NCBI GenBank assembly: GCA_016844625.1
Contig: JAERMN010000190.1
Coordinates: 1-6,421 of the forward strand
Length of the DNA: 6,421 nucleotides
DNA from: Deltaproteobacteria bacterium
GTDB lineage: Bacteria; Desulfobacterota; Binatia; UBA9968
Direction: 5' to 3'
Of this stretch, positions 1 through 5,481 are shown in pieces. The first letter of the stretch is position 1. The number at the start of each line of letters is the position of its first letter. The notes under the pieces were generated by a model. The model was not told the origin of the DNA, did no database searches, and saw only the letters and a program-made list of their open reading frames with translations. The translations under genes and the position numbers were made by a program.

Positions 1-55
1 CTCGCTGCCAGGAGCGATCAAAGTCACAGAAGTTCACAGCCGTCAAGGAGAATTT

Positions 56-1459
56 ATGTCAAAAGCGCAGATAAAAGAATTTGCCGCAGCCAACCCTCCG
101 ACTCAGACTCTGGCTGAATACGTCTCGGGGCTCACTTATAAAAACATCCCCCAGGAGGTGATCTCGCACGCCAAGCTCTGCCTCATCGATGCTTTTGGCT
201 GCGCGCTTTTCGGCTCGACGCTGCCGTGGGGAAAGATCATCACTTCGTTCACCAAGGAGATGGGAAAAGGCAAAGGCGCGCTCATCTGGGGCGATGGCGC
301 AGAGGTGCCGAGCACCAGCGCGCCCCTGGCCAACGGCACGCTGATTCACAGCTTCGAGATGGATGACCTGCACCGCGTTGGCGTCATTCACCCCGGCGCG
401 GAAGCGATCCCAGCCGCGGACGCTCTCGTCCGTCGTGTCGGTCAAGTTGACGGCAAGCGATTTCTCACCGCCGTCATCGCGGGCTATGAAGTCGGCTGCC
501 GCGTTGGCATGACGGGCGGGGCCTCTCAACTGCGCCGAGGATTTCACCCCAGCGCCACCTCCGGCACATTCGCCGCCGGAGCAGCCGCGGCTAATATGCT
601 CCGGTTAAATCCTGTCAAAACGCTCCATGCGTTGGGCATCGCCGGCACTCAAGCCGCGGGGCTCATGGCTGCCCAATACGCCTCGATGGTGAAGCGGATG
701 CACCCCGGCCGCTCCGCTCAGGCCGGCGTCTATGGCGCTCTGCTCGCGGCTAAAGGATTTACCGGCATAGAGGATATTTTAGAGGCGCCCTACGGCGGCT
801 TCTGCTCGACCTTCTGCGACAATCCCAATCTGTCGCACCTGACACAGGATTTGGGAGAGCGCTTCGAGACGCTCAACGTCGGCTGCAAACCCTATCCCTG
901 CTGTGGCAGCAATCACACGTCCATCGATGCGCTCAAGAAAATTCTCCGCGAACACCCGGAGGTGCGCGCCGAGAACGTGGTCAAGATGCGCATTCGCACC
1001 ACCCGCGCCACCAAGCTCCACGTCGGTTGGCCCTACGAGCCGAAGAGCATGACTACGGCGCAGATGAATCTGCCGTTCTGCGTCGCCGTTCTGTTGCACG
1101 ATCGCGAGTTTTTCGTCGATCAGATTACCGAAAAGTCGATTCGCAGCGAAGCGGTACTGAAAACAACAAGAAAGATAGAAGTCCTTGAAGACCCTGACTT
1201 CGAAGCGCTCGGTGACGAAGGCCGTCATGGAGTAAGCCTGGAGGTCGAGCTGCAGGACGGTCGAAGCTACAGCGAAAAAGTGCTCCACGCCAAGGGCAGC
1301 GACAAACATCCCATGACCCGCGACGAGGCGCTTAAAAAATTCCGTTTGCTGGCTTCCCGCGTCCTGTCGCGTTTTCGTGTCGAGCGTTTGGAAGATACGT
1401 TGCTCGACTTAGAAAAGCTCGATGACGCAAGAAAAATCGCCAAGCTGCTTACCGCGTGA
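56..1459 (+). CDS. MmgE/PrpD family protein (2-methylcitrate dehydratase-like)
   Basis: This is a 467-residue protein, the usual length for the MmgE/PrpD family. Family members include 2-methylcitrate dehydratase (PrpD), cis-aconitate decarboxylase and an iminodisuccinate epimerase; most act in the cytoplasm on small di- or tricarboxylates. Visible hallmarks are the H-rich acidic segment HSFEMDDLH at residues 98-106 followed by HPG at 112-114, a Gly/Ala-rich helical stretch after GFHP (162-165), KRMHPGRSAQAG (213-224), KPYPCCGSNHTSID (278-291) and AQMNLPF (335-341). The N-terminal part matches the all-helical domain and residues from about 270 to 415 the smaller alpha/beta domain. The start is supported by AAGGAG at 45-50, five bases before ATG. 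There is no signal peptide. Exact substrate cannot be assigned: such single paralogues, away from prpB/prpC, are common in environmental bacteria and are often not true PrpD. The next gene is 318 bp away, so co-transcription with the downstream cassette is uncertain. Confidence 0.93.
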   Translation: MSKAQIKEFAAANPPTQTLAEYVSGLTYKNIPQEVISHAKLCLIDAFGCALFGSTLPWGKIITSFTKEMGKGKGALIWGDGAEVPSTSAPLANGTLIHSFEMDDLHRVGVIHPGAEAIPAADALVRRVGQVDGKRFLTAVIAGYEVGCRVGMTGGASQLRRGFHPSATSGTFAAGAAAANMLRLNPVKTLHALGIAGTQAAGLMAAQYASMVKRMHPGRSAQAGVYGALLAAKGFTGIEDILEAPYGGFCSTFCDNPNLSHLTQDLGERFETLNVGCKPYPCCGSNHTSIDALKKILREHPEVRAENVVKMRIRTTRATKLHVGWPYEPKSMTTAQMNLPFCVAVLLHDREFFVDQITEKSIRSEAVLKTTRKIEVLEDPDFEALGDEGRHGVSLEVELQDGRSYSEKVLHAKGSDKHPMTRDEALKKFRLLASRVLSRFRVERLEDTLLDLEKLDDARKIAKLLTA

Positions 1460-1468
1460 TTTACCGTC

Positions 1469-1492
1469 GATCACGCTACAAGCAGCGTGGTC
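1469..1492 (+). terminator. Hairpin just after the MmgE/PrpD stop; possible terminator or mRNA 3' stabiliser
   Basis: GATCACGCT (1469-1477) pairs with AGCGTGGTC (1484-1492) through nine base pairs including one G-T, around a six-base loop, ten bases after the stop codon. No T-run follows, so a standard intrinsic terminator is not demonstrated. The upstream GCGTGAT (1454-1460), overlapping the stop codon, can pair with ATCACGC (1470-1476) instead, giving two mutually exclusive stems. Confidence 0.35.
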
Positions 1493-1683
1493 AACGTGAA
1501 ATATTCAATTTGCCGCAAGCGCCATGGCCAGGCACGCTCACCCAGGTCGAATCCGTAATCAAAATCCATTTCGGCGGACCATTGACGGCGTGGAAGCTCG
1601 GTTGATACAGTGCGCATATCGGCAGGTAGTTGCTCGATGACGGCTATCAATTCAATGTAAACCCCGCCTCTTGAGGCGGGCAC
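1471..1683 (-). CDS. Doubtful small ORF, hypothetical protein or gene remnant
   Basis: A 70-codon reading frame on the minus strand fills the first half of the gap between the MmgE/PrpD gene and the Asp-box protein gene. It can start at GTG 1683, inside or next to a strong hairpin, or at an internal ATG at 1617; neither has a visible Shine-Dalgarno site. The residues from the second start on look protein-like, with a run rich in Trp, Tyr, Arg and acidic residues (for example WPWRLRQIEYFT near the end). I do not recognise the family. Its 3' end overlaps the hairpin after the MmgE/PrpD gene. It would be the only minus-strand gene in the window. It may be a fragment of a lost gene or simply chance; I list it because nothing else explains this stretch. 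Confidence 0.2.
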   Translation of the reverse strand: MPASRGGVYIELIAVIEQLPADMRTVSTELPRRQWSAEMDFDYGFDLGERAWPWRLRQIEYFTLTTLLVA

Positions 1684-1754
1684 AACTAAATGGGGTTTCC
1701 AAAGGGGGCGAGCATCCCCTTTGGTCGCGAGTGGGGTTCAAACCCCGCTCGCGA
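1659..1754. repeat. Array of three adjacent hairpins (REP-like palindromic element)
   Basis: Three stem-loops lie head to tail. CCCGCCTC/GAGGCGGG (1663-1670 with 1673-1680) is perfect with a two-base loop, and is itself enclosed by AAACCCC (1659-1665) and GGGGTTT (1692-1698). CCAAAGGGG (1699-1707) pairs perfectly with CCCCTTTGG (1716-1724). TCGCGAGTGGGGTT (1725-1738) pairs with AACCCCGCTCGCGA (1741-1754) with one G-T pair and a CA loop. The array ends 23 bases before the ATG of the Asp-box protein gene, leaving its Shine-Dalgarno site free. It may be a dispersed REP-like element, or it may terminate or shield transcripts. Confidence 0.8.
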
Positions 1755-1777
1755 ATTCAATTGACCGGAGGTGAATC

Positions 1778-2893
1778 ATGGCGATCGGACTATCTCATGG
1801 CGGAACCAATGTCTATTCAGCAAGTGAACGGTCGAATCAACTTTGGGTCGGCACCCAAGACGGCGTAGTTCTCTTCGAACGAATGAACGGCCAATGGCGC
1901 GAAGCCGAGCGCGCGCTGCGCGGGCAACACATCAGCTCGATCATCTTCGAGGCGACCAGCGGCACGATGTTCGCCGGCGCGTTCTTCGGTTCGATTCACG
2001 CCAGCGCCGACGGCGGCAAAACCTGGGAGCGGCGCGACAACGGCATGACGATTCACGATGTCTACAGTCTGGCCTCCCATGTCGTCGACGGCAAAGTCCG
2101 CGTCTATGCCGGCACCCAGCCCGCGCATTTGTTCGTCAGCGAAGACTTAGGAATGCATTGGAGTGAAATTCCATCGCTGCGCGAAGTGCCGACTACTTCC
2201 CAATGGTCGTTTCCCGCGCCGCCGCATGTCGCGCATACGAAATTTATCACCTTCGATCCGTGCGACTCGCACACGCTCTATGCCTGTGTCGAACAAGGCG
2301 CGTTTCTAAAAAGCACCGACCTGGGCAAAAGCTGGCGCGAGCTCAACACCGTCGGTTTATACAAGGACAAAAATCGCCCGGTGGAACACTTCTACGACGT
2401 GCACCGCTGTTTGATCGATCCGCGTGATCCGCAAAGAATTTACGTCACCGGCGGCGCCGGCCTCTATGTCACGTATAACGGCGGTGGCAGTTGGGAACGC
2501 TGGACCGCGGCCGACTGGGCAGCGGATGTTTATCCCGACGGCTTTACCTGGAATCCGAAAAACCCCGACACCATGTTCGTCGCCGCCGCCGAGCATAATC
2601 CCGTAACCTGGCGCAAGGCCGGGCCGGCCGCGCGCGCCGAAGGAAAACTTTATCGCAGCAAAGACGGTGGCAAGAACTGGCAGCGGCTCGCCGGCGGGTT
2701 GCCCGCGAGCTTGAAGCATGAGTTCGGCGCCCTCTGCCTCGAAGAAGCCAACGGCAACTGCGCGATCTTCGGCGGCACCACCGGCGGCGAAGTGTATTGC
2801 AGTGAAGACAACGGCGAGAGCTGGACGTTGATCACAAATGAATTGGCGCCGATCTCGAAGAAGGGGCACGAACGGTTGTTGGCAGCGAGCTGA
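1778..2893 (+). CDS. Asp-box (BNR) repeat beta-propeller-like protein
   Basis: This 371-residue protein carries six Asp-box motifs (S-x-D-x-G-x-x-W) at regular intervals: SADGGKTW (76-83), SEDLGMHW (121-128), STDLGKSW (179-186), a degenerate TYNGGGSW (232-239), SKDGGKNW (294-301) and SEDNGESW (342-349). Each sits in the turn between two beta strands, with repeated Y/FVxG-type strands before it, which indicates a beta-propeller like those of sialidases, Vps10-type and YCF48-type proteins. Asp boxes are structural, so they do not prove glycosidase activity, and I could not confirm a sialidase arginine triad. There is no signal peptide or membrane segment, so the protein is probably cytoplasmic, unlike many Asp-box proteins. 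The start is firm: GGAGG at 1767-1771, six bases before ATG. It lies about 200 bp before the di-iron/ferredoxin cassette, so a scaffold or assembly role is possible but unproven. Confidence 0.88.
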   Translation: MAIGLSHGGTNVYSASERSNQLWVGTQDGVVLFERMNGQWREAERALRGQHISSIIFEATSGTMFAGAFFGSIHASADGGKTWERRDNGMTIHDVYSLASHVVDGKVRVYAGTQPAHLFVSEDLGMHWSEIPSLREVPTTSQWSFPAPPHVAHTKFITFDPCDSHTLYACVEQGAFLKSTDLGKSWRELNTVGLYKDKNRPVEHFYDVHRCLIDPRDPQRIYVTGGAGLYVTYNGGGSWERWTAADWAADVYPDGFTWNPKNPDTMFVAAAEHNPVTWRKAGPAARAEGKLYRSKDGGKNWQRLAGGLPASLKHEFGALCLEEANGNCAIFGGTTGGEVYCSEDNGESWTLITNELAPISKKGHERLLAAS

Positions 2894-2929
2894 AACAATT
2901 AATTTACACTGCGGAATCCGAATCCGATT

Positions 2930-3032
2930 CCTTCCCCCGCGACGGGGAAAGGATAGGATAGGGGTGCGACAACGACTTGCAGTAAAAAGCCGCATCGCCC
3001 CCATCTTAATCTTCCCCCGTCAAGGGGGAAGA
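2930..3032. repeat. Inverted-repeat element with CTTCCCCC arms
   Basis: A left arm at about 2930-2969, beginning CCTTCCCCCGCGACGGGGAA, is matched imperfectly by the reverse complement of a right arm at about 2994-3032, beginning CTCTTCCCCCTTGACGGGGG. The centre is about 25 bases. Each arm contains its own small C-run/G-run hairpin. No transposase is present, so this is a non-autonomous or REP-like repeat. It fills most of the 198-bp gap between the Asp-box gene and ferritin-like gene A, and could also act as a weak terminator or mRNA processing site. Confidence 0.7.
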
Positions 3033-3091
3033 GCCCGGATCGGGAACAGCGGGATTAGACTCTGGACATTTTCTCTAGTGCAAAAACAGCG

Positions 3092-3841
3092 ATGAACTCG
3101 ATCTCCGACAAGCCCGGCGCGGCACTCGCCGAGCAACTGCTCAAGCAAAGCGAAGCCGACGCCGCGGCGACACCGATGGACGCGGTGCTCGCCGCGGCGC
3201 GCGCGGGTCGATTCACCGATGACCGCAGCTTTCGACTACTGGCGCGGCTGTGGACGCTCAAGCGCATCATGTATTACGTCTACGGCGGTTGGGCCCAGGG
3301 AATTAACTTGAACGAATATCCGCCCGCCGTCGCCTATCTGTTCGGCAAACAAACCCACGACGAATCGACTCAAGAAATGCAGCTTTGCGATGAGATATTG
3401 CGCCGCGGTTGGGCGCCGACGCAGAAAAAACTCTTCGCGCATCCCTACGCCCAATTCGGCACCGCGACGCGCACCGGCTCTTACATCTTCTGCTTGCGGG
3501 CACTGGCCAACTATCCGCAGAACATCCGCATCGCCGCGCACAATCTCGGGCCGAAAGTGATCGAGCTCGCCTGGACGGAAAAGTTCGCCGCCCTATTGCC
3601 CGACGAAGCCATGCACGCGCTGTTTCACAGCCAGCTCGCCGAGACTCGCAGCCATGTGCTCATGGGCCGCTTTCAGGTGGAAAAATTCGTAACCAAGGAA
3701 GTCGACGCCGAATTGGCCAGGCGGTTATGCGCCGAAACCCGGCGCGATTATCTTTTCTTTCTCGAAGAGACCGCCCGCTTCGTCTTGGGTTTGGAGGAAG
3801 AAAAAGCCGGCGAAGTCACGGTACAGGCGGATATCGATTAA
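3092..3841 (+). CDS. Ferritin-like protein A, PaaC-like partner with degenerate metal site
   Basis: This 249-residue, mostly helical protein appears to be a paralogue of the product of 4339-5079. Shared landmarks are LK in the first core helix (56-57 here, 77-78 in B), a DExxx-helix ending in L-R-x-G (90-106 here, 108-124 in B), a YP/FP segment leading to a conserved Glu (E158 here, E169 in B) and an HSQxAE motif (179-184 here, 193-198 in B) followed by xxxH-x3-G. In a di-iron protein the second and fourth helices carry ExxH. Here they read E91-S-T-Q94 and T185-R-S-H188, so one His and one Glu are replaced. That suggests a structural subunit or altered metal binding, as PaaC is to catalytic PaaA. 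Ferredoxin 1 follows after 161 bp. No Shine-Dalgarno site is evident before ATG 3092, and an in-frame stop lies 12 codons upstream, so the start is only moderately certain. Substrate unknown. Confidence 0.8.
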   Translation: MNSISDKPGAALAEQLLKQSEADAAATPMDAVLAAARAGRFTDDRSFRLLARLWTLKRIMYYVYGGWAQGINLNEYPPAVAYLFGKQTHDESTQEMQLCDEILRRGWAPTQKKLFAHPYAQFGTATRTGSYIFCLRALANYPQNIRIAAHNLGPKVIELAWTEKFAALLPDEAMHALFHSQLAETRSHVLMGRFQVEKFVTKEVDAELARRLCAETRRDYLFFLEETARFVLGLEEEKAGEVTVQADID

Positions 3842-3890
3842 ATGATGCTGCTGATCCAGGGTTCAAGGTTTACCAGTTCACCGACTGTGA

Positions 3891-3990
3891 GCCCGAAACG
3901 ATTGGAACGTTTTGAACGGCTTGAACGATTGGAACGACTGGAACCCATGCGTTGGTTCAAATCGTTCCAAAAGTTCCAATTGTTCAAATC
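3891..3990. repeat. 9-bp periodic repeat cluster, converging orientation (left of ferredoxin 1)
   Basis: From 3891 to 3944 there are six consecutive 9-bp units ending in (K)GAAC or GAAAC: GCCCGAAAC, GATTGGAAC, GTTTTGAAC, GGCTTGAAC, GATTGGAAC and GACTGGAAC. After a ten-base spacer, four units follow in reverse orientation at 3955-3990: GTTCAAATC, GTTCCAAAA, GTTCCAATT and GTTCAAATC. Forward and reverse halves can pair into a long imperfect hairpin of about 3909-3990. The cluster ends 12 bases before the ATG of ferredoxin 1. It has no coding role that I can see, although a frame runs through it. Confidence 0.85.
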
Positions 3991-4002
3991 GTAAGAACAA
4001 AG

Positions 4003-4281
4003 ATGGCAACACCAAGATTAAGAATCGACCATCAGAAATGCACCGAGTGCCGCATGTGCTACGTTGTCTGCCGCGAGATCGAGATCAACGCGGTGGTCGT
4101 CTCGCCGACCTCGCAGCATCTGTTGGAGATCGACGAGCGCTGCACCTATCCGGGCTGCACTGTTTGTTTGATGTATTGCCCAGCGGAAGGGTCCATCGTC
4201 GAAGCCGACACAGGTCGCTCAATGGTGCCGCCGCCCCCGGAAGTCTGGACGGAAAACCGCCGCTGGCCGCGCTTCCCTTGA
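4003..4281 (+). CDS. 2[4Fe-4S]-type ferredoxin 1
   Basis: This 92-residue protein has two four-cysteine motifs of the bacterial ferredoxin type: C13-x2-C16-x2-C19-x3-C23 and C47-x4-C52-x2-C55-x3-C59-P. In this fold each [4Fe-4S] cluster takes three cysteines from one motif and the last from the other. Two details are unusual: the second motif has four rather than two residues between its first two cysteines, and the fourth cysteine of motif one is followed by Arg, not the common Pro. The C-terminal extension after residue 65 is Pro-rich (PPPP at about 75-78). I chose ATG 4003; a longer frame from TTG 3952 would translate through the 9-bp repeats and give a low-complexity V/I/P/Q tail. The Shine-Dalgarno site is weak. 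Placed between two ferritin-like genes, it most likely passes electrons to that pair. Its stop codon lies inside the first unit of the following repeat cluster. Confidence 0.88.
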   Translation: MATPRLRIDHQKCTECRMCYVVCREIEINAVVVSPTSQHLLEIDERCTYPGCTVCLMYCPAEGSIVEADTGRSMVPPPPEVWTENRRWPRFP

Positions 4282-4328
4282 ACGTCCGAAACGATTTGAA
4301 CGGCTTGAACGTTTTGAACAACTTGAGC
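4275..4328 (+). repeat. 9-bp periodic repeat cluster (right of ferredoxin 1)
   Basis: Six 9-bp units run without a break: CCCTTGAAC, GTCCGAAAC, GATTTGAAC, GGCTTGAAC, GTTTTGAAC and AACTTGAGC. They are the same family as the forward units at 3891-3944 and include identical copies of GGCTTGAAC and GTTTTGAAC, but with no reverse-oriented half. The first unit contains the TGA stop of ferredoxin 1 (4279-4281), and the last abuts the GGAG Shine-Dalgarno site (4329-4332) of ferritin-like gene B, so the repeat fills the whole gap. Confidence 0.85.
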
Positions 4329-4338
4329 GGAGAATAAC

Positions 4339-5079
4339 ATGCATCGAATCCTCGCCGACTTCTTAGACAAATGGGTTTATCCCACCGGCTTCACCGGCCC
4401 CGGCGTTGAGTTTCGTTTGCGCCAGACGGAACGCTGTCTGCCGCTGTGGGATAAACTGGTCAACCAAGCGGTCCAGTCCGCGGAAAAAGATCTCGCTTCC
4501 GGCAGCGACGAATACAAAGCGGCGCGCGCCCGCGGCGGCTACGCCGCCGAAGGGCCGTTCATGTCGCTCAAACAAATGTCGACGCAGATTCTTTCCGTGC
4601 CGATCAACGATCAGCCGAAATATATCGACCTCCAACGCATGCGCGCGCGGCAAATCTGGGACGAGGTAAAACATGGCCAACTGCACGCCGATGTCCTATT
4701 GCGCGGCGGCTTCATCAAGCGCGAAGAAGAATTGATGGATGACCCCCGCGCCAACATGCAGCCCAAGCTTTCCTACTTCGGCATGACCGCGATGTTCCCG
4801 CATATTCATCCGCTCGCCCGCGCCGGCCAGCACTATTACAACGAGTCAATGGCGTGCCTCGGCATCGCCTCGACACTCAGCGTCATCGACGACGATCTGA
4901 TTCGCCACCAGTTGCATAGTCAGTCGGCGGAAGAATTGATGCACTTCATGGAAGGCAAGTACCAGATCGACGCCTACGCGCTCACGCCGGAAGATCAGAA
5001 ACCGATCGAGGAAGTTTTCGATTTTCTCCTGCGCCCGTGGGCGCCGGAGCCAAGCCGCGCTTTGGGCGGGTCGCAATAG
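4339..5079 (+). CDS. Ferritin-like protein B, putative catalytic di-iron subunit (PaaA-like)
   Basis: This 246-residue helical protein shows two ExxH motifs of a ferritin-like di-iron site: E109-V-K-H112 within WDEVKHG, and E199-L-M-H202 within SAEELMH. E169, in NES before the fourth core helix, is the likely third-helix carboxylate. The DExxHG context and a following helix ending in L-x-G-G recall QDEAGHG of the phenylacetyl-CoA epoxidase subunit PaaA, so a Phe-acetate/benzoyl-CoA oxygenase-type relative is my best guess. The expected first-helix Glu is not obvious: the equivalent region (about 77-85) offers Q79 and Q83, with E71 the nearest Glu before it. It appears paralogous to protein A. 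The start is supported by GGAG at 4329-4332, six bases before ATG. There is no signal peptide or membrane helix. Role inferred: oxygen-activating or other redox subunit fed by the adjacent ferredoxins; a metal-binding protein of another kind is possible. Confidence 0.82.
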   Translation: MHRILADFLDKWVYPTGFTGPGVEFRLRQTERCLPLWDKLVNQAVQSAEKDLASGSDEYKAARARGGYAAEGPFMSLKQMSTQILSVPINDQPKYIDLQRMRARQIWDEVKHGQLHADVLLRGGFIKREEELMDDPRANMQPKLSYFGMTAMFPHIHPLARAGQHYYNESMACLGIASTLSVIDDDLIRHQLHSQSAEELMHFMEGKYQIDAYALTPEDQKPIEEVFDFLLRPWAPEPSRALGGSQ

Positions 5080-5119
5080 AATCGAGGTCCTTGTGCAGTT
5101 GAATTCCCCGTTCGCGAAG

Positions 5120-5211
5120 AAAATCCCCCTTGATCCCCCTTTTTCAAAGGGGGAAATATCCGATGAGCAGGCTTTACCCCTCTTTGAAAAAGAGGGGCCA
5201 GGGGAGATTTT
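5120..5211. repeat. Inverted-repeat element with AAAATCCCCC ends
   Basis: The left arm (5120-5153) begins AAAATCCCCC and contains CCCCCTTTTTCAAAGGGGG. The right arm (5177-5211) is its imperfect inverted copy and contains CCCCTCTTT-gaa-AAAGAGGGG (5177-5197). Each arm can therefore fold alone as a hairpin, or both can pair around a 23-base centre. It looks like a non-autonomous dispersed repeat. It lies between ferritin-like gene B and ferredoxin 2 and occupies 92 of the 150 bp there, so it may modulate expression of the second ferredoxin. Confidence 0.8.
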
Positions 5212-5229
5212 TGACCAGAGCCAATTGCA

Positions 5230-5439
5230 ATGAAAGTCCGGATCGTCGAAACCCTCTGCATCGCCTGCGGTCTGTGCCGCGAAGTCTGCCCCGAACGCGC
5301 CGTCCATCCCAAGATGCAAGACATCCATCACATGTACGAAGTAATCGAAAGCGAATGCACCGGCTGCGCCGACTGCCTGCCCTACTGCCCCGAGCCTGGG
5401 GCGCTTGAGGAATATGGGCAAAATATACTCGATGCCTAG
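5230..5439 (+). CDS. 2[4Fe-4S]-type ferredoxin 2
   Basis: This 69-residue protein is a compact bacterial-type ferredoxin with two regular motifs, C10-x2-C13-x2-C16-x3-C20-P and C43-x2-C46-x2-C49-x3-C53-P, as expected for two [4Fe-4S] clusters. The spacing of 22 residues between the motifs carries a short insert rich in His and Met (HPKMQDIHHM, 26-35). It is more canonical than ferredoxin 1, which has a longer C-terminal tail and an irregular second motif, so the two are probably not redundant. The ATG at 5230 lacks a strong Shine-Dalgarno site; AGAG at 5217-5220 is the closest purine run. The inverted repeat at 5120-5211 separates it from ferritin-like gene B. Context suggests that it completes the electron chain to the ferritin-like pair; no NAD(P)H or flavin reductase is in the window. 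Confidence 0.9.
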   Translation: MKVRIVETLCIACGLCREVCPERAVHPKMQDIHHMYEVIESECTGCADCLPYCPEPGALEEYGQNILDA

Positions 5440-5481
5440 AACTGTTTCCGCAGAGCGAATTAAGATATTCTCCGCTTCGCG

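Noticed and set aside
59..547. Long minus-strand frame inside the MmgE/PrpD gene
   Set aside because: It is a GC-driven shadow of a clearly recognised gene, with no recognised domain and no separate support.
56..1459. Calling the first gene prpD of the methylcitrate cycle
   Set aside because: No prpB or prpC neighbour is visible, and the family includes several other activities that cannot be told apart from the sequence alone.
1778..2893. Sialidase annotation for the Asp-box protein
   Set aside because: Asp boxes are structural and shared by many propellers; the catalytic arginine triad and an export signal could not be seen.
3891..3990. CRISPR array
   Set aside because: The 9-bp units are directly adjacent with no spacers, and no cas gene is present.
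3952..4002. In-frame N-terminal extension of ferredoxin 1 from TTG 3952
   Set aside because: It would translate the 9-bp repeats into a V/I/P/Q-rich tail with no relation to ferredoxins; ATG 4003 places the first Cys motif at the usual position.
3912..4337. 141-codon frame overlapping ferredoxin 1
   Set aside because: It begins inside the 9-bp repeat, is Asn/Asp/Trp-rich low complexity at first, and runs out of frame through the ferredoxin gene; the cysteine motifs prove the other frame.
5120..5211. Intrinsic transcription terminator of ferritin-like gene B
   Set aside because: The stems are GC-rich, but the T-runs sit inside the arms rather than after a stem, and the paired long arms fit a dispersed repeat better; a partial terminator effect remains possible.
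5130..5408. 92-codon frame covering the inverted repeat and ferredoxin 2
   Set aside because: Its start lies in the repeat and the rest is an Arg-rich shadow of the ferredoxin frame.
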